This document shows positions 8,321 through 17,847 of a stretch of DNA of 64,000 bases, in pieces. Numbering within the stretch: position 1 is the stretch's first letter; each line of letters begins with the position of its first letter. The notes beneath the pieces are model-generated. The model made no database searches and was not told the origin of the DNA. It saw only the letters and a list, made by a program, of their open reading frames with translations. Made by a program: the position numbers and the translations under genes. This DNA is from an uncultured Paracoccus sp. (GTDB lineage Bacteria; Pseudomonadota; Alphaproteobacteria; Rhodobacterales; Rhodobacteraceae). The stretch spans positions 62,001 to 126,000 of the forward strand of contig NZ_CANMEH010000004.1 of assembly GCF_947496875.1 (NCBI RefSeq), given 5' to 3'.

Positions 8321-9237
8321 CAGGCGGCCTCGCGGCGTCCGGGCATGTCGAAACCGAACCGCTCGAGGGTCGCCCCGAGTTCCGCGATCTGCGCGGCGTC
8401 GAGCCGGACCAGCGGCGGCCGGACGCGGCCCCACTCCGGATCATCGGTGCAGATCCCGATCACCGACTTGAGGGCGGGAATCATCGGCAGCTTGGCGATT
8501 GCCATCCGGAACGCGGTGATCGCCTCTTGCCGGGCATCGGCATCGGCAGCCTGCCAGTTGGCGTAAAGATCGTGGATGGCGTGCGGGTTGATGTTGGCCG
8601 TGGCGCTGATGCAGCCCGCCCCGCCGGCCCGCATCGTGTCGAGCAGGAACTGTTCCGACCCGCAGAAGACGTCGAACCCGTCGAACCGTTCGATCATCGC
8701 GCGGGTGTTGTTCCAGTCACCCGAGCTGTCCTTGATTCCGGCGATCGTGCCCGGATACGCCTTGAGCAGGCGCGCGATGAGGTCCAGCGAGATCGGCACC
8801 TGGGCGACCAGGGGAATGTGGTACAGATAGATCCGCAGCCGCTCGTCCCCGACGCGCTCGATCACCTCCGAATAGAAGGCGAACATGCCGTCATCCGAGA
8901 CACCCTTGTAGTAGAAGGGCGGCAACATCAGGACACCCGCGCAGCCGGCCTTTACGGCCGCCGTGGTCAGTTCCACGGCTTCCGGAAACGCGCAGCTGCC
9001 GGTCCCCGGCATCATCCGGGCGCCATCGAGTCCCGCCTGCGCCGCGGCCTCCAGCAGCGACCGCCGCTCTGCGACGGACAGCGAGTTCGCCTCGCTGTTC
9101 GTGCCGAAGATCGCTAGACCGCAGTCCTGCGACAGCAGCCAGCGGCAATGCGCCAGCCAGCGTTCCGTGTCGGGCTTCAGGTCCCCGTCGAAGGGGGTAA
9201 CGACGGGCGACAGGACGCCCTTGGGTGCTTCAGTCAT
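8320..9237 (-). CDS. DHDPS/N-acetylneuraminate lyase-family aldolase
   Basis: A 305-residue class I aldolase. The N-terminal SPVVTPFDGDLKPD is the family opening. GTNSEANSLSVAERRSLLEAA corresponds to the GTTGE phosphate/keto-acid loop, YLYHIPLVAQVPI contains the expected Tyr, and IAGIKDSSGDWNNT carries the Schiff-base lysine. These enzymes cleave or condense 2-keto acids; with two dehydratases next to it, cleavage of a 2-keto-3-deoxy sugar acid is the best reading, while biosynthetic DapA is unlikely in this context. Its stop overlaps the start of the downstream dehydrogenase and it follows the enolase gene by 20 bases. Confidence 0.85.
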   Translation of the reverse strand: MTEAPKGVLSPVVTPFDGDLKPDTERWLAHCRWLLSQDCGLAIFGTNSEANSLSVAERRSLLEAAAQAGLDGARMMPGTGSCAFPEAVELTTAAVKAGCAGVLMLPPFYYKGVSDDGMFAFYSEVIERVGDERLRIYLYHIPLVAQVPISLDLIARLLKAYPGTIAGIKDSSGDWNNTRAMIERFDGFDVFCGSEQFLLDTMRAGGAGCISATANINPHAIHDLYANWQAADADARQEAITAFRMAIAKLPMIPALKSVIGICTDDPEWGRVRPPLVRLDAAQIAELGATLERFGFDMPGRREAA

Positions 9238-9257
9238 GATCTGCTCTCTTTGCCTCT

Positions 9258-10388
9258 TCAGGACCAATCGTCCACGGCATAGCGGCCCAGCGCGTCCTCG
9301 TCGAAGCCGAAACCGAGTCCCGGTCCAGTCGGCAGCACCAGTTCTCCGTCCCGAACCTCGAGTTGCCGGTCCACGAGGCGGCGGAAGTTCAGGACCTGGT
9401 CGTCCGGGAAGAACTCCACGAATTGCCCGTTCGGGGCCGACGCCACCAGGTGAATGTGCAGGTCGTGGAACCAGTGCGGGCACAGGTTCACGCCATAGCT
9501 CGCCGCCGTGGCGCTGATCCGGCGGTATTCGCTGATCCCGCCGCAGACCGCGGCATCAGTCTGCAGGATTGCCGCCGCACCGTGGTCCAGCAGGTCCTTG
9601 AACCGCCAGCGGCCGGCCTCGATCTCGCCGGTGGCAACGGGCACGCGCGTGCGCTCGGCCAGGCGGGCGTGATTGGCGATGTCGTCGACGGGGAACGGCT
9701 CCTCGATCCAGTAGGGATCATAGGGTTCGTAGCGGTCCATGAAGCGCAGCGCGGTGGGCAGGTCGCGCCAGGCATTGTTGGCATCGAGCATCAGCAGCAC
9801 CTCGGGGCCGATCGCCTCGCGCGCGGCGCGGATCCGCGCCTCTTCCCCGGCCGGATCCAGGCGGCCGACCTTCATCTTGACGGCCTTGAAGCCCATCGCG
9901 ACATAGCCCGCCAGTTCCTCGCCCAGCATGTCCGGCGTCTTGCCGTCCAGGTAGTAGCCCCCTGACGCGTAGGCGGGCACCGTCTCGTCGCGATAGCCAC
10001 CGAGAAAGCGGTGGAGCGGCATGTCGGCAGCCCGCGCGTTCCTGTCCCAGATCGCCACGTCGAGAATGGACAGTGCCCGCATCGCGGCACCGGCCCGCCC
10101 CTGCAGGATGCCGTTCCCATACATGCGATCCCACAGCCATTCGACCCGGGTCGCATCCTGGCCGACGAGCAGCGGCGCAAACAGTTCGCGCACAGCATGG
10201 CTGACCAGCCGGCCGGCGTCGCTGCCGCCGTAGCAGAAGCCGATCCCCTGATTGCCATCCTCGGTCGTGACCCGCACGATCCCGTAGTCCCGATGGTGGA
10301 CCTCACGGGTCGAGAAGGATGTCGGGTTGTCGAGCGGAACCCTGATCGTCCGTGCCTCTACCGAGCGAATCCTGGATGCGGCCGCCAT
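9258..10388 (-). CDS. Mandelate racemase/muconate-lactonizing-type enolase superfamily enzyme
   Basis: A 376-residue enzyme with an N-terminal capping domain and a C-terminal TIM barrel. The catalytic set can be seen: KMKVG (KxK, second strand), LMLDANNAW (metal Asp), WIEEPF (metal Glu), ATGE (metal Glu) and CPHWFHDLH (His base). This pattern belongs to the mandelate racemase subgroup, most members of which dehydrate aldonic or aldaric acids. AGGAGG lies 7 bases before the ATG. It is the first gene of a four-gene operon running to 6513, with palindrome 10466-10485 about 78 bases upstream. The specific sugar acid is not assignable. Confidence 0.88.
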   Translation of the reverse strand: MAAASRIRSVEARTIRVPLDNPTSFSTREVHHRDYGIVRVTTEDGNQGIGFCYGGSDAGRLVSHAVRELFAPLLVGQDATRVEWLWDRMYGNGILQGRAGAAMRALSILDVAIWDRNARAADMPLHRFLGGYRDETVPAYASGGYYLDGKTPDMLGEELAGYVAMGFKAVKMKVGRLDPAGEEARIRAAREAIGPEVLLMLDANNAWRDLPTALRFMDRYEPYDPYWIEEPFPVDDIANHARLAERTRVPVATGEIEAGRWRFKDLLDHGAAAILQTDAAVCGGISEYRRISATAASYGVNLCPHWFHDLHIHLVASAPNGQFVEFFPDDQVLNFRRLVDRQLEVRDGELVLPTGPGLGFGFDEDALGRYAVDDWS

Positions 10389-10762
10389 GTCGTTCCTCCT
10401 GCCCTCGGACTGGCCCGTCGGGTGACGGGACCTCTGGCTGGTGGGCTACGAACTGTGATCAAAGCTGTCAACATGATTGTTGACATTCATGCAGAGCGCG
10501 CCCGGGAGCGGCGGATGTGCTGTGCGCTCGCAGCAGGATCGGTCAGAACACACGTCGCGCCCGCGATGGGGGCCGGTATCGACTCCCTACACTAGCCCTG
10601 CGCGTGGTTCCGACCTTTGTGATCGGCGGATTTCCGGACAGGAGGAAGACCGAGCGCCCCCGAGGGGAACGGTCGTTGCCGCGGGGGGTTGTCGTTTTTG
10701 GTGGGCAACGGCCTTCCTCACGTGGGGAAACTCACGGCATCACCGTATCCCAGGAGAACCCG
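10389..10762. other. Intergenic region between divergent units, with operator
   Basis: This 374-bp divergent region separates the enolase-family gene (- strand) from the DUF305 gene (+ strand). It holds the palindrome at 10466-10485 and GGAG-type ribosome binding sites next to both starts. A GGAAC at 10665 followed by CGTT was examined as a stress-sigma promoter, but the spacing (22 bases) is too long. No other gene or RNA is visible. Confidence 0.5.
10466..10485. promoter_or_regulatory. Candidate GntR/FCD operator, copy 2
   Basis: TGTCAACATGATTGTTGACA, a perfect 8-bp inverted repeat (TGTCAACA/TGTTGACA) with a 4-base centre. It shares the first 8 and last 6 positions with the element at 2590-2609. 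It stands upstream of the enolase-aldolase-dehydrogenase operon, so one regulator could govern both halves of the island. This copy is the more symmetric of the two. Confidence 0.7.
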
Positions 10763-11740
10763 ATGACGATCAAAACCGTTCTGTTCGCCGCGATCACGCC
10801 CCTGATGCTGACCGCGCCGGCGCAAGCCCAGAGCCCGGCCCCGTCCACGCCCTCGGGCGGGCCGCCCGCGATGATGGAACTGCCGGAGGCCTGCACATCC
10901 GGCCTTGCCGACACGGCCGGCATGGGGCCCGGCCCCATGCATGACATGCCGGGCCATCGCGGCCTGATGATGCGGGGCACGATGGAAACTCAGATCCCGA
11001 TGCTTCGGGGGATGATGAACGAGAACCCGGATCTGGCCTTTGCCTGCAGCATGCTCGCCCATCATCAGGCCGCCGTCCGTCTGGCCGAGGCACAGATCGA
11101 ATTCGGCAGCGACGAGACGATGCGCGGCATGGCCGAAGAGGCGGTCCAGTCCAGGCAGAGCGAGATCGAGCAGCTGACCAGCTGGATCGAGACACAGGCC
11201 GGAACCTCGGCCGCGGCCGGGTCCGCGACGCCCGCTGACGCTGCGACCGGCGAGAGCGCCGCGACGGATCCGTCGGCCCCTGCCGCTGGTCTGGGCGCCG
11301 GGAAGTCCACGGCGACGGGCGGCGTGCCAATGGAGCCCGCTGCCGACGCCACGGCGGAGGACGGCGCCGTGCCGGCTGACCCGTCGGCCCCGGGACAGGG
11401 CGAAGGAGCCGGCAAGTCCACCGCAACCGGCGGCGTCCCGATGGAACCGGCCGCTGACGCAACGCCGGCAGACGGTGCCGTGTCGACCAATCCATCGGCG
11501 CCGGGACAAGGCGAAGGGGCGGGCAAGTCCACCGCCACCGGTGGCGTCCCGATGGAACCCGCTGCTGACGCGACGCCGGCGGACGGCGCCGTGACGACCG
11601 ATCCCGCGGCTCCGGGACAAGGCGAAGGGGCGGGCAAGTCCACCGCCACCGGCGGCGTCCCGATGGAACCTGCGGCGGACGCAACGCCCGCGGACGGCTC
11701 TGCGTCAACAGACGGCCAAAGCTCGCCGGCCAGCAACTGA
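10763..11740 (+). CDS. Secreted DUF305 protein with four C-terminal 37-residue repeats
   Basis: A 325-residue exported protein. A signal peptide ends near residue 22 (APAQAQS). A DUF305 helical domain spans roughly 60-150, with Met/His-rich segments (GPGPMHDMPGHRGLMMRG, MLAHHQAAVRLAEAQIEFG) of the sort thought to bind metals. From residue 169 to 316 come four 37-residue repeats rich in Gly, Ala, Pro and Asp, each with the core GKSTATGGVPMEPAADAT, ending in a short Ser/Asn tail. AGGAG precedes the ATG by 7 bases. The repeat tail is not part of DUF305 and could act as a low-complexity linker or surface extension. A strong hairpin follows at 11757. Confidence 0.8.
   Translation: MTIKTVLFAAITPLMLTAPAQAQSPAPSTPSGGPPAMMELPEACTSGLADTAGMGPGPMHDMPGHRGLMMRGTMETQIPMLRGMMNENPDLAFACSMLAHHQAAVRLAEAQIEFGSDETMRGMAEEAVQSRQSEIEQLTSWIETQAGTSAAAGSATPADAATGESAATDPSAPAAGLGAGKSTATGGVPMEPAADATAEDGAVPADPSAPGQGEGAGKSTATGGVPMEPAADATPADGAVSTNPSAPGQGEGAGKSTATGGVPMEPAADATPADGAVTTDPAAPGQGEGAGKSTATGGVPMEPAADATPADGSASTDGQSSPASN
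11267..11710 (+). repeat. Four tandem 111-bp coding repeats
   Basis: Four in-frame units of 111 bp encode the 37-residue repeats of the DUF305 protein. Units 2-4 are the most alike, all with GQGEGAGKSTATGGVPMEP; unit 1 starts AAGLGAGKSTATGGVPMEP. Differences between units are mostly third-base or at the unit ends, consistent with duplication and drift or recombination-mediated copy change. Confidence 0.9.
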
Positions 11741-11756
11741 CCGCCTGCCACTCCAC

Positions 11757-11785
11757 GGTCGCCCGACGGGTCACGTCGGGCGACC
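11757..11785 (+). terminator. Hairpin after the DUF305 gene
   Basis: An 11-bp perfect stem (GGTCGCCCGAC/GTCGGGCGACC) with a 7-base loop begins 16 bases after the stop. There is no T tract after it, so it may be an intrinsic terminator of the weak high-GC type or an mRNA 3'-end stabiliser. Confidence 0.5.
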
Positions 11786-11960
11786 CGCAGTGCTGATGAT
11801 CAGCGTACAATCGGCCCGCTTCGGTGCGGTCGAGCGTGATCGCCGTCGGCCGGCGGATCGACGCCGGATCGGGCTGTCCGCCGAGCGAAGCACTGCACGC
11901 AGCGATCCCGACCTCCTCTCCCGGTTATAGTGACCACGAGGAGGAGGTCGAATCACCCTG

Positions 11961-12896
11961 ATGCGTCATCACGCCGATCGTGTCATCGAACGGGCCCACG
12001 CCGCGGACGACCTGACGCCGCTCACCGCCAGCTGGCGACGCTCGGCGCTGCGGCACGGCCTGGACCCGGCCGCGGAGATCCACAACCTGCGGCTGGCCCA
12101 GACCGAGCTGGCCACGCGGCGCGAGGCGCTGGGTCATTTCCTGACCGTGGCGACCCAGCCGATCGACGAACTGTACCGGATCGTCTGCGGATCGGGCTGC
12201 GCCGTGGCACTCACCGACGGCGATGGGATCCTGCTGGAGCGCCGCACGGCTGCGGCCGACGCGGCGGTGTTCGACGCCTGGAACCTGGTTCCTGGTACCG
12301 ACTGGTCCGAGTCGGCGCAGGGGACCAATGGCATCGGGACCTGCCTCGTCGAAGGCCGCCAGGTTGTCATCCACCGCGATCAGCATTTCCTGTCGCGCAA
12401 CACGGGAATGAGCTGCCTCGACGCCCCGATCCACGATCCCGAGGGGCGGGTGATCGCGGCCCTGGACGTGTCCTCGGCCCGTGCCGACCAGACCGAAGCG
12501 CTGAACACGATGATCGTGGCGCTCGTCGGCCAGACTGCCCGGCAGATAGAGACGGCCTGGTTCCGCGCCGCCTTCCCCGCGGCGCGCTTCGTCGTGGCAG
12601 GTGAGGGCGAGCAGGGTCTGCTGGCCGTGGACCGTGACGACCTGGCCATCGGTGCCACCCGCGAGGCGCGGCGGGCCTTGGGTCTGCCGCGGCAAGGGGC
12701 GCTGAAGCCGCGTCCGCTGATCGATCTGCTCGGCCGCGACGACGATCTGGCCGGGTTCGAGCGCGCCGAGCGCGCCGCAGTGATCCGCGCGCTGGCACGG
12801 GCCGACGGCAACGTGTCGGCGGCAGCGCGTGCCCTGGGGGTCGGGCGCGCCACGCTTTACCGCCGGATGCGCCGTCTGGGCCTGGAGGGGCGCTGA
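11961..12896 (+). CDS. AcoR-like regulator: GAF domain plus Fis-type helix-turn-helix, no AAA+ domain
   Basis: A 311-residue regulator. A helical lead is followed by a GAF-type sensor (about 55-190, including the AcoR-like [22 protein letters not shown] and [23 protein letters not shown]), a spacer, and a C-terminal Fis-type HTH (about 265-308, [23 protein letters not shown]). AcoR-type sigma-54 activators have a central AAA+ ATPase with GAFTGA; here it is absent, so this short form cannot remodel sigma-54 polymerase and should act as an ordinary activator or repressor. It stands 125 bases before an aldehyde dehydrogenase in the same direction, the usual target of such regulators. Confidence 0.85.
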   Translation: MRHHADRVIERAHAADDLTPLTASWRRSALRHGLDPAAEIHNLRLAQTELATRREALGHFLTVATQPIDELYRIVCGSGCAVALTDGDGILLERRTAAADAAVFDAWNLVPGTDWSESAQGTNGIGTCLVEGRQVVIHRDQHFLSRNTGMSCLDAPIHDPEGRVIAALDVSSARADQTEALNTMIVALVGQTARQIETAWFRAAFPAARFVVAGEGEQGLLAVDRDDLAIGATREARRALGLPRQGALKPRPLIDLLGRDDDLAGFERAERAAVIRALARADGNVSAAARALGVGRATLYRRMRRLGLEGR

Positions 12897-12918
12897 CTGT
12901 CTCGCTCGCGAGACAGTC
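12895..12918. promoter_or_regulatory. 24-bp perfect palindrome before the aldehyde dehydrogenase gene
   Basis: Arms GACTGTCTCG and CGAGACAGTC (10 bp, perfect) flank CTCG. It overlaps the stop codon of the regulator and lies about 105 bases upstream of the aldehyde dehydrogenase ATG. The core TGTC...GACA resembles sites of Fis-family activators, and no T tract follows, so an operator for the adjacent regulator is favoured over a terminator. Confidence 0.5.
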
Positions 12919-13021
12919 GGGCGTGGTAAACCCGATCCCCCGCGTTGACCGGCAACCATTCGCGCGCCAGCATCATGGCCGACCCCGGAGGAGGATCCGG
13001 GCCAAGGGGAGGAAAGACGAC

Positions 13022-14548
<1,527 letters not shown>

Positions 14549-14558
14549 ACCGTCCCGA

Positions 14559-14581
14559 GGGGCGCGCGACTGGCGCGCCCC
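14559..14581 (+). terminator. Hairpin after the aldehyde dehydrogenase gene
   Basis: GGGGCGCGC and GCGCGCCCC pair over 9 bp around GACTG, 10 bases after the stop. The following sequence is CGTTCGGGGG, without a T run, so intrinsic termination is plausible but not certain. Confidence 0.55.
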
Positions 14582-14700
14582 GTTCGGGGGCATCTGTTCC
14601 TCTCGCGGCCGCCACCCCCGAGTCCATTGCGGCGCTCCCCCTCGCCAGCGGCCGAAATCCGGATGTCCAATCCGCATTCTGCGGTGTGCCCCGCCGCTGC

Positions 14701-15669
14701 CTAATCGAGGAGTGCGCGGGTGAACTCGTCTGTCTGCGACCAGCGGATATGGATGGCGTCGAAGAACGCCGCGGGGCCCAGTTGCGGATCGGCGCGCAGC
14801 AGTGATGCGCCGGTTCCGGCACTCGCCTCTCGTATTCCCGAGTCGATCGCGCCGGTCGTTTTCCCATCCCCGTCGAAGGTGCGAAGCCACTCGGGGTGGA
14901 GGGGGGTCATCGCCACGTCGAACTGAACGTCGCGCTCATCCAGCCCGACGGCGATCCGCCGCAGCGCGGAATAGCAGACCGGGTCGATCGTGACATCTCC
15001 GTAAAGAAGGCCGCGGTCCTGCGGGGGCTCGATCGGCCCGTCGCCGAACTCGTTGAAGACGAGCGCGTCGAACGTCTGGAGGTTGCCCCGATTCTCGCGC
15101 ACCGCGCGAACGTTGCGCGCAAACGTTGGCGGGTCGAAGTAGCGCAGGTAGTAGCGCAGCGGCCACGCGCCCTGAAAGACGTAGCGGTCCACCGCGGCAA
15201 CGTCGAAGCGCGAGGGTTGGTCGCCCCCGCAGTTCTCGAAATCGCGCGGCGACGCGATCAGCAGGATGCGCTCGACCGAAGACAGACGGTCTGCCAGCCA
15301 GTCGACGACCACCTCGGTCTGGGCGATGCTGGCGCCGCATAGCCCAGCATTGTACGGCCTGAGACCCGGCTGCGCCGCAGCCGCCGCAGGACTGTTGAAG
15401 TGGCGCCACGCCACCGACGAACCGACCACGAGAAGATCGGGATCCTGCGGGGGGCTGTCCCGCATCGCGCGCAGCTTCTCGTCCATGCAGAGGCTGTTGG
15501 AAAACTGCGGCGGCGGCAGCGTTCCCCGCGCGGACAACACGGCGAGCGTCGTTCCCAGGCCTGCAAGCACGAGGAGCGCTCCCGCCACCAGCGCAAGCAC
15601 GTAGCCGCGCATGGATGCCGAACCGGACGTCCGTTCATCGGCAGCTTCGTGGCTCGCGACCTGCGTCAT
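14701..15669 (-). CDS. Membrane-anchored SGNH-fold protein of an O-acylation operon (DltD/AlgX-like)
   Basis: A 322-residue protein with one N-terminal transmembrane anchor (residues 22-46) and a periplasmic domain. LLVVGSSVAWRHF carries the block I serine (S84/S85) and FFDAIHIRW the terminal Asp-x-x-His (D304, H307), the catalytic pattern of SGNH hydrolases/acetyltransferases such as DltD, AlgJ/AlgX and PatB. It is the last gene of a four-gene run; its ATG overlaps the ACP stop. It would take an acyl group exported by the MBOAT protein and place it on an envelope acceptor. The acceptor is not indicated by the neighbours. Confidence 0.7.
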   Translation of the reverse strand: MTQVASHEAADERTSGSASMRGYVLALVAGALLVLAGLGTTLAVLSARGTLPPPQFSNSLCMDEKLRAMRDSPPQDPDLLVVGSSVAWRHFNSPAAAAAQPGLRPYNAGLCGASIAQTEVVVDWLADRLSSVERILLIASPRDFENCGGDQPSRFDVAAVDRYVFQGAWPLRYYLRYFDPPTFARNVRAVRENRGNLQTFDALVFNEFGDGPIEPPQDRGLLYGDVTIDPVCYSALRRIAVGLDERDVQFDVAMTPLHPEWLRTFDGDGKTTGAIDSGIREASAGTGASLLRADPQLGPAAFFDAIHIRWSQTDEFTRALLD

Positions 15670-15914
15670 CTGCTCGTCAGCTTCGTGGCGATCAACGCGA
15701 CGAACTCGCCCACGTTCCGCAGACTCTCGAACTCCGATGCCCGGAAACGCACGCCGAACCGCTGTTCGGTCGCCACGATCAGCATCACATGCGCCTGGCT
15801 GTCCCAGCCCTCGACGTCCTCGGCGGTCGTCTCGGGACCCACGACGATGGTGTCGTCGTCGAACACGTCGCGGATAACCTCGGTGAAGGCGTCGTAGAGT
15901 TCGGCTTCCGTCAT
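15666..15914 (-). CDS. Acyl carrier protein of the O-acylation operon
   Basis: An acidic 82-residue stand-alone carrier. EGWDSQAHVMLIVATEQRFGVRF matches the ACP helix II region (usual form WDSLxHxxLI), giving Ser38/39 as the phosphopantetheine site; Gln replaces the common Leu after the serine. Such carriers are typical partners of FkbH proteins rather than of fatty acid synthase. Start and stop overlap the FkbH and SGNH genes respectively by 4 bp, implying stoichiometric co-translation. Confidence 0.85.
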   Translation of the reverse strand: MTEAELYDAFTEVIRDVFDDDTIVVGPETTAEDVEGWDSQAHVMLIVATEQRFGVRFRASEFESLRNVGEFVALIATKLTSR

Positions 15915-17833
15915 TGAATCAGTTCCACTGCTATGAAGGGGGTGGGCAGGTCGGCGCCAGCCAGCGGCAACCGCCAGAAGCGCGCGTCGGCCGCCGCGCC
16001 GGACGGGGTCTCGACTGGCGAGAATCCCAGACGCTCATAGTGCGACGCAACCATGCCGTTGCGGCCGCTGGGGCGGTATTCACCGATCAGCGCGGCTGCC
16101 CCGCGCCGGATCGCAGCCTTCGCCAACGTCGCGAGGGCCGCTGCTTCGACGCCGCGCCCCAACACGCGGCAGCTCATCAGCCACGTGTCGATCAGCAGAT
16201 CGTCGTCGGGCCAGGCCGCGTCAGGTCGCGCGAGGATGACGCTGATCAGGCCGTTGTCGCCAAATCGATCGCTCAGCCGAAAGCCGTAGCCGAGTGCGGA
16301 GGGATCCTTCAGCAGCGCCTCGAGTTCCTGCTCGGTCCGCCGCCGCGTCGTCAGGTTGAACTGGTTGCTCTTGTTGATGAGCTGAGCGGCCCGGGGCCGG
16401 TCGATCGGGCCGATCTCACGCACCGTCAGACGCATCTCCAGGCTTCGCAGATAGCCGTCCATGTCGGTCGCCGTCTCCATCGCCGCCGCGCGCTGCGCGT
16501 TGGCTGCATAGCTGCGGCTGCGGGAAAGGTCGTCCCCGGTCAGCGAGGCGGCCTCGAAATAGCCGGCCTGCGCGATCCGGGCGGCATAGTACGAGACGTC
16601 GTCCGGCAGCTCGGGCACCGCGACCTCGGGCAGTTCGCGCCGCACAAGCGCGCGCTCGGCGGGGTTGTCGTCCACGAAGACGAGACTGTCCGTGCCGATG
16701 TTGATGCGTCGGGCGATCTCGCGGAGGTTGGTGGCCTTGTCGGTCCAGTTCGCGACGAAGCAGGCGATGTCCGAATGGCGCAGCGCCATCTCGGGGTGCT
16801 GGTCGAAAGCCGCGCGCGCGACGGCATCGTCGTTCTTGCTGCAGACCGCGAGAATGACCCCGCGCTCGGCCAGCCGCGCCGCATAGCGCTGAAAGGCGAG
16901 GAAGGCTTCGCCCTCGGCGCTGCCCTGGCCCAGCCTGATGCCCTCGACGCCGTCATCGCCCACGACCCCGCCCCAGACGGTGTTGTCGAGGTCAAGCACC
17001 AGGCACTTGCGCGACCTTCCTGCCAGCGCGGCCGCGACGCGGGCCACGAGGTCCCCGTAAAGCGGGGCAAATGTGGGATTCACCAGTTGCTTGGCCTGAT
17101 GCCATCGCACGGGGTCCACGCGCTCGGCCTCGCCCCATCGCGGCGGCAGCTGCCAGTCAACGTCCAGGAGGAGCGCGCCGTCTTCGCGGGCGGCCGAGCG
17201 GATCGCCGCGTTGAGCCGCGCGCAGAGCGAGGCAGGCGAAGCGGGCACAAGCCCGTCGAACGACCCGAACAGCGAAGGCGACGGATCGACCAGCGTCTGC
17301 TGGACAGGCTGCGCCCCGTAGCGCGCGCGTATCTGGCGCCACAGCAGCCGCAGGTCCTCGACCGCCGCGGCGACCGCGGCCTCGACCTCGTCCTGCGACG
17401 TGCCGAGTGGCAGCCCCGGCAGCACCGCCGCCATATCGAGCGCCAGCACGACGAGCTGAGGAGCGAAGTCGGCAAGTTCGGGATCGCCGTTCAGCAGCGC
17501 TTGGCGGTAAAGCCCGTAGGCGCCGACATGGATGGACAACGCCATCCGGTGGTTCAGCCCCGCCACCCGGATCGCGGGGATCAGGTGGTCGACGGTATGG
17601 GAGGAAAGAACGGCGATCCTCAGGGGCGAAAGGCCGTTCGCCGCGATGCCGTCGGGCCCGCCACCGCGCAGCCCGTCACCAGCGAGCCGATCGACTCGAC
17701 CGGTCGCCACGACGTCGCGGTCGTGCCCGGCCAACCGGACCGCCGCGCGAAGCCGGTCCATCGGATCCGCAATGGCGCGCGCCCCGCTGAGCGCGCGTCC
17801 GAGATCGGGGTGTTCAGGCAACCAGGACAGCAT
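15911..17833 (-). CDS. FkbH-like protein: HAD-type acyl (glyceryl) loading enzyme with N-terminal SGNH-like and C-terminal GNAT-like regions
   Basis: A 640-residue protein. Residues 70-265 look like an SGNH-type lead (LRIAVLSSHTVDHL). Residues 275-450 are the HAD core, with DLDNTVWGG (D281, D283), CSKND (K333) and FVDDNPAER (D388/D389). Residues 470-640 form a GNAT-like tail (SCRVLGRGVEAAAL, HYERLGFSPVE). Family members dephosphorylate 1,3-bisphosphoglycerate and load D-glyceryl onto an ACP (as in FK520 and ansamitocin pathways). A short-chain hydroxyacyl is the general product class. ATG at 17833 is chosen; a GTG lies one codon earlier. The gene starts 14 bases after the MBOAT stop and overlaps the ACP start. 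Confidence 0.88.
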   Translation of the reverse strand: MLSWLPEHPDLGRALSGARAIADPMDRLRAAVRLAGHDRDVVATGRVDRLAGDGLRGGGPDGIAANGLSPLRIAVLSSHTVDHLIPAIRVAGLNHRMALSIHVGAYGLYRQALLNGDPELADFAPQLVVLALDMAAVLPGLPLGTSQDEVEAAVAAAVEDLRLLWRQIRARYGAQPVQQTLVDPSPSLFGSFDGLVPASPASLCARLNAAIRSAAREDGALLLDVDWQLPPRWGEAERVDPVRWHQAKQLVNPTFAPLYGDLVARVAAALAGRSRKCLVLDLDNTVWGGVVGDDGVEGIRLGQGSAEGEAFLAFQRYAARLAERGVILAVCSKNDDAVARAAFDQHPEMALRHSDIACFVANWTDKATNLREIARRINIGTDSLVFVDDNPAERALVRRELPEVAVPELPDDVSYYAARIAQAGYFEAASLTGDDLSRSRSYAANAQRAAAMETATDMDGYLRSLEMRLTVREIGPIDRPRAAQLINKSNQFNLTTRRRTEQELEALLKDPSALGYGFRLSDRFGDNGLISVILARPDAAWPDDDLLIDTWLMSCRVLGRGVEAAALATLAKAAIRRGAAALIGEYRPSGRNGMVASHYERLGFSPVETPSGAAADARFWRLPLAGADLPTPFIAVELIQ

Positions 17834-17847
17834 CACTCAACATGCCT

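Noticed and set aside
10663..10700. GGAAC...CGTT before the DUF305 gene as an EcfG promoter
   Set aside because: The spacing is 22 bases, outside the 16-17 needed.
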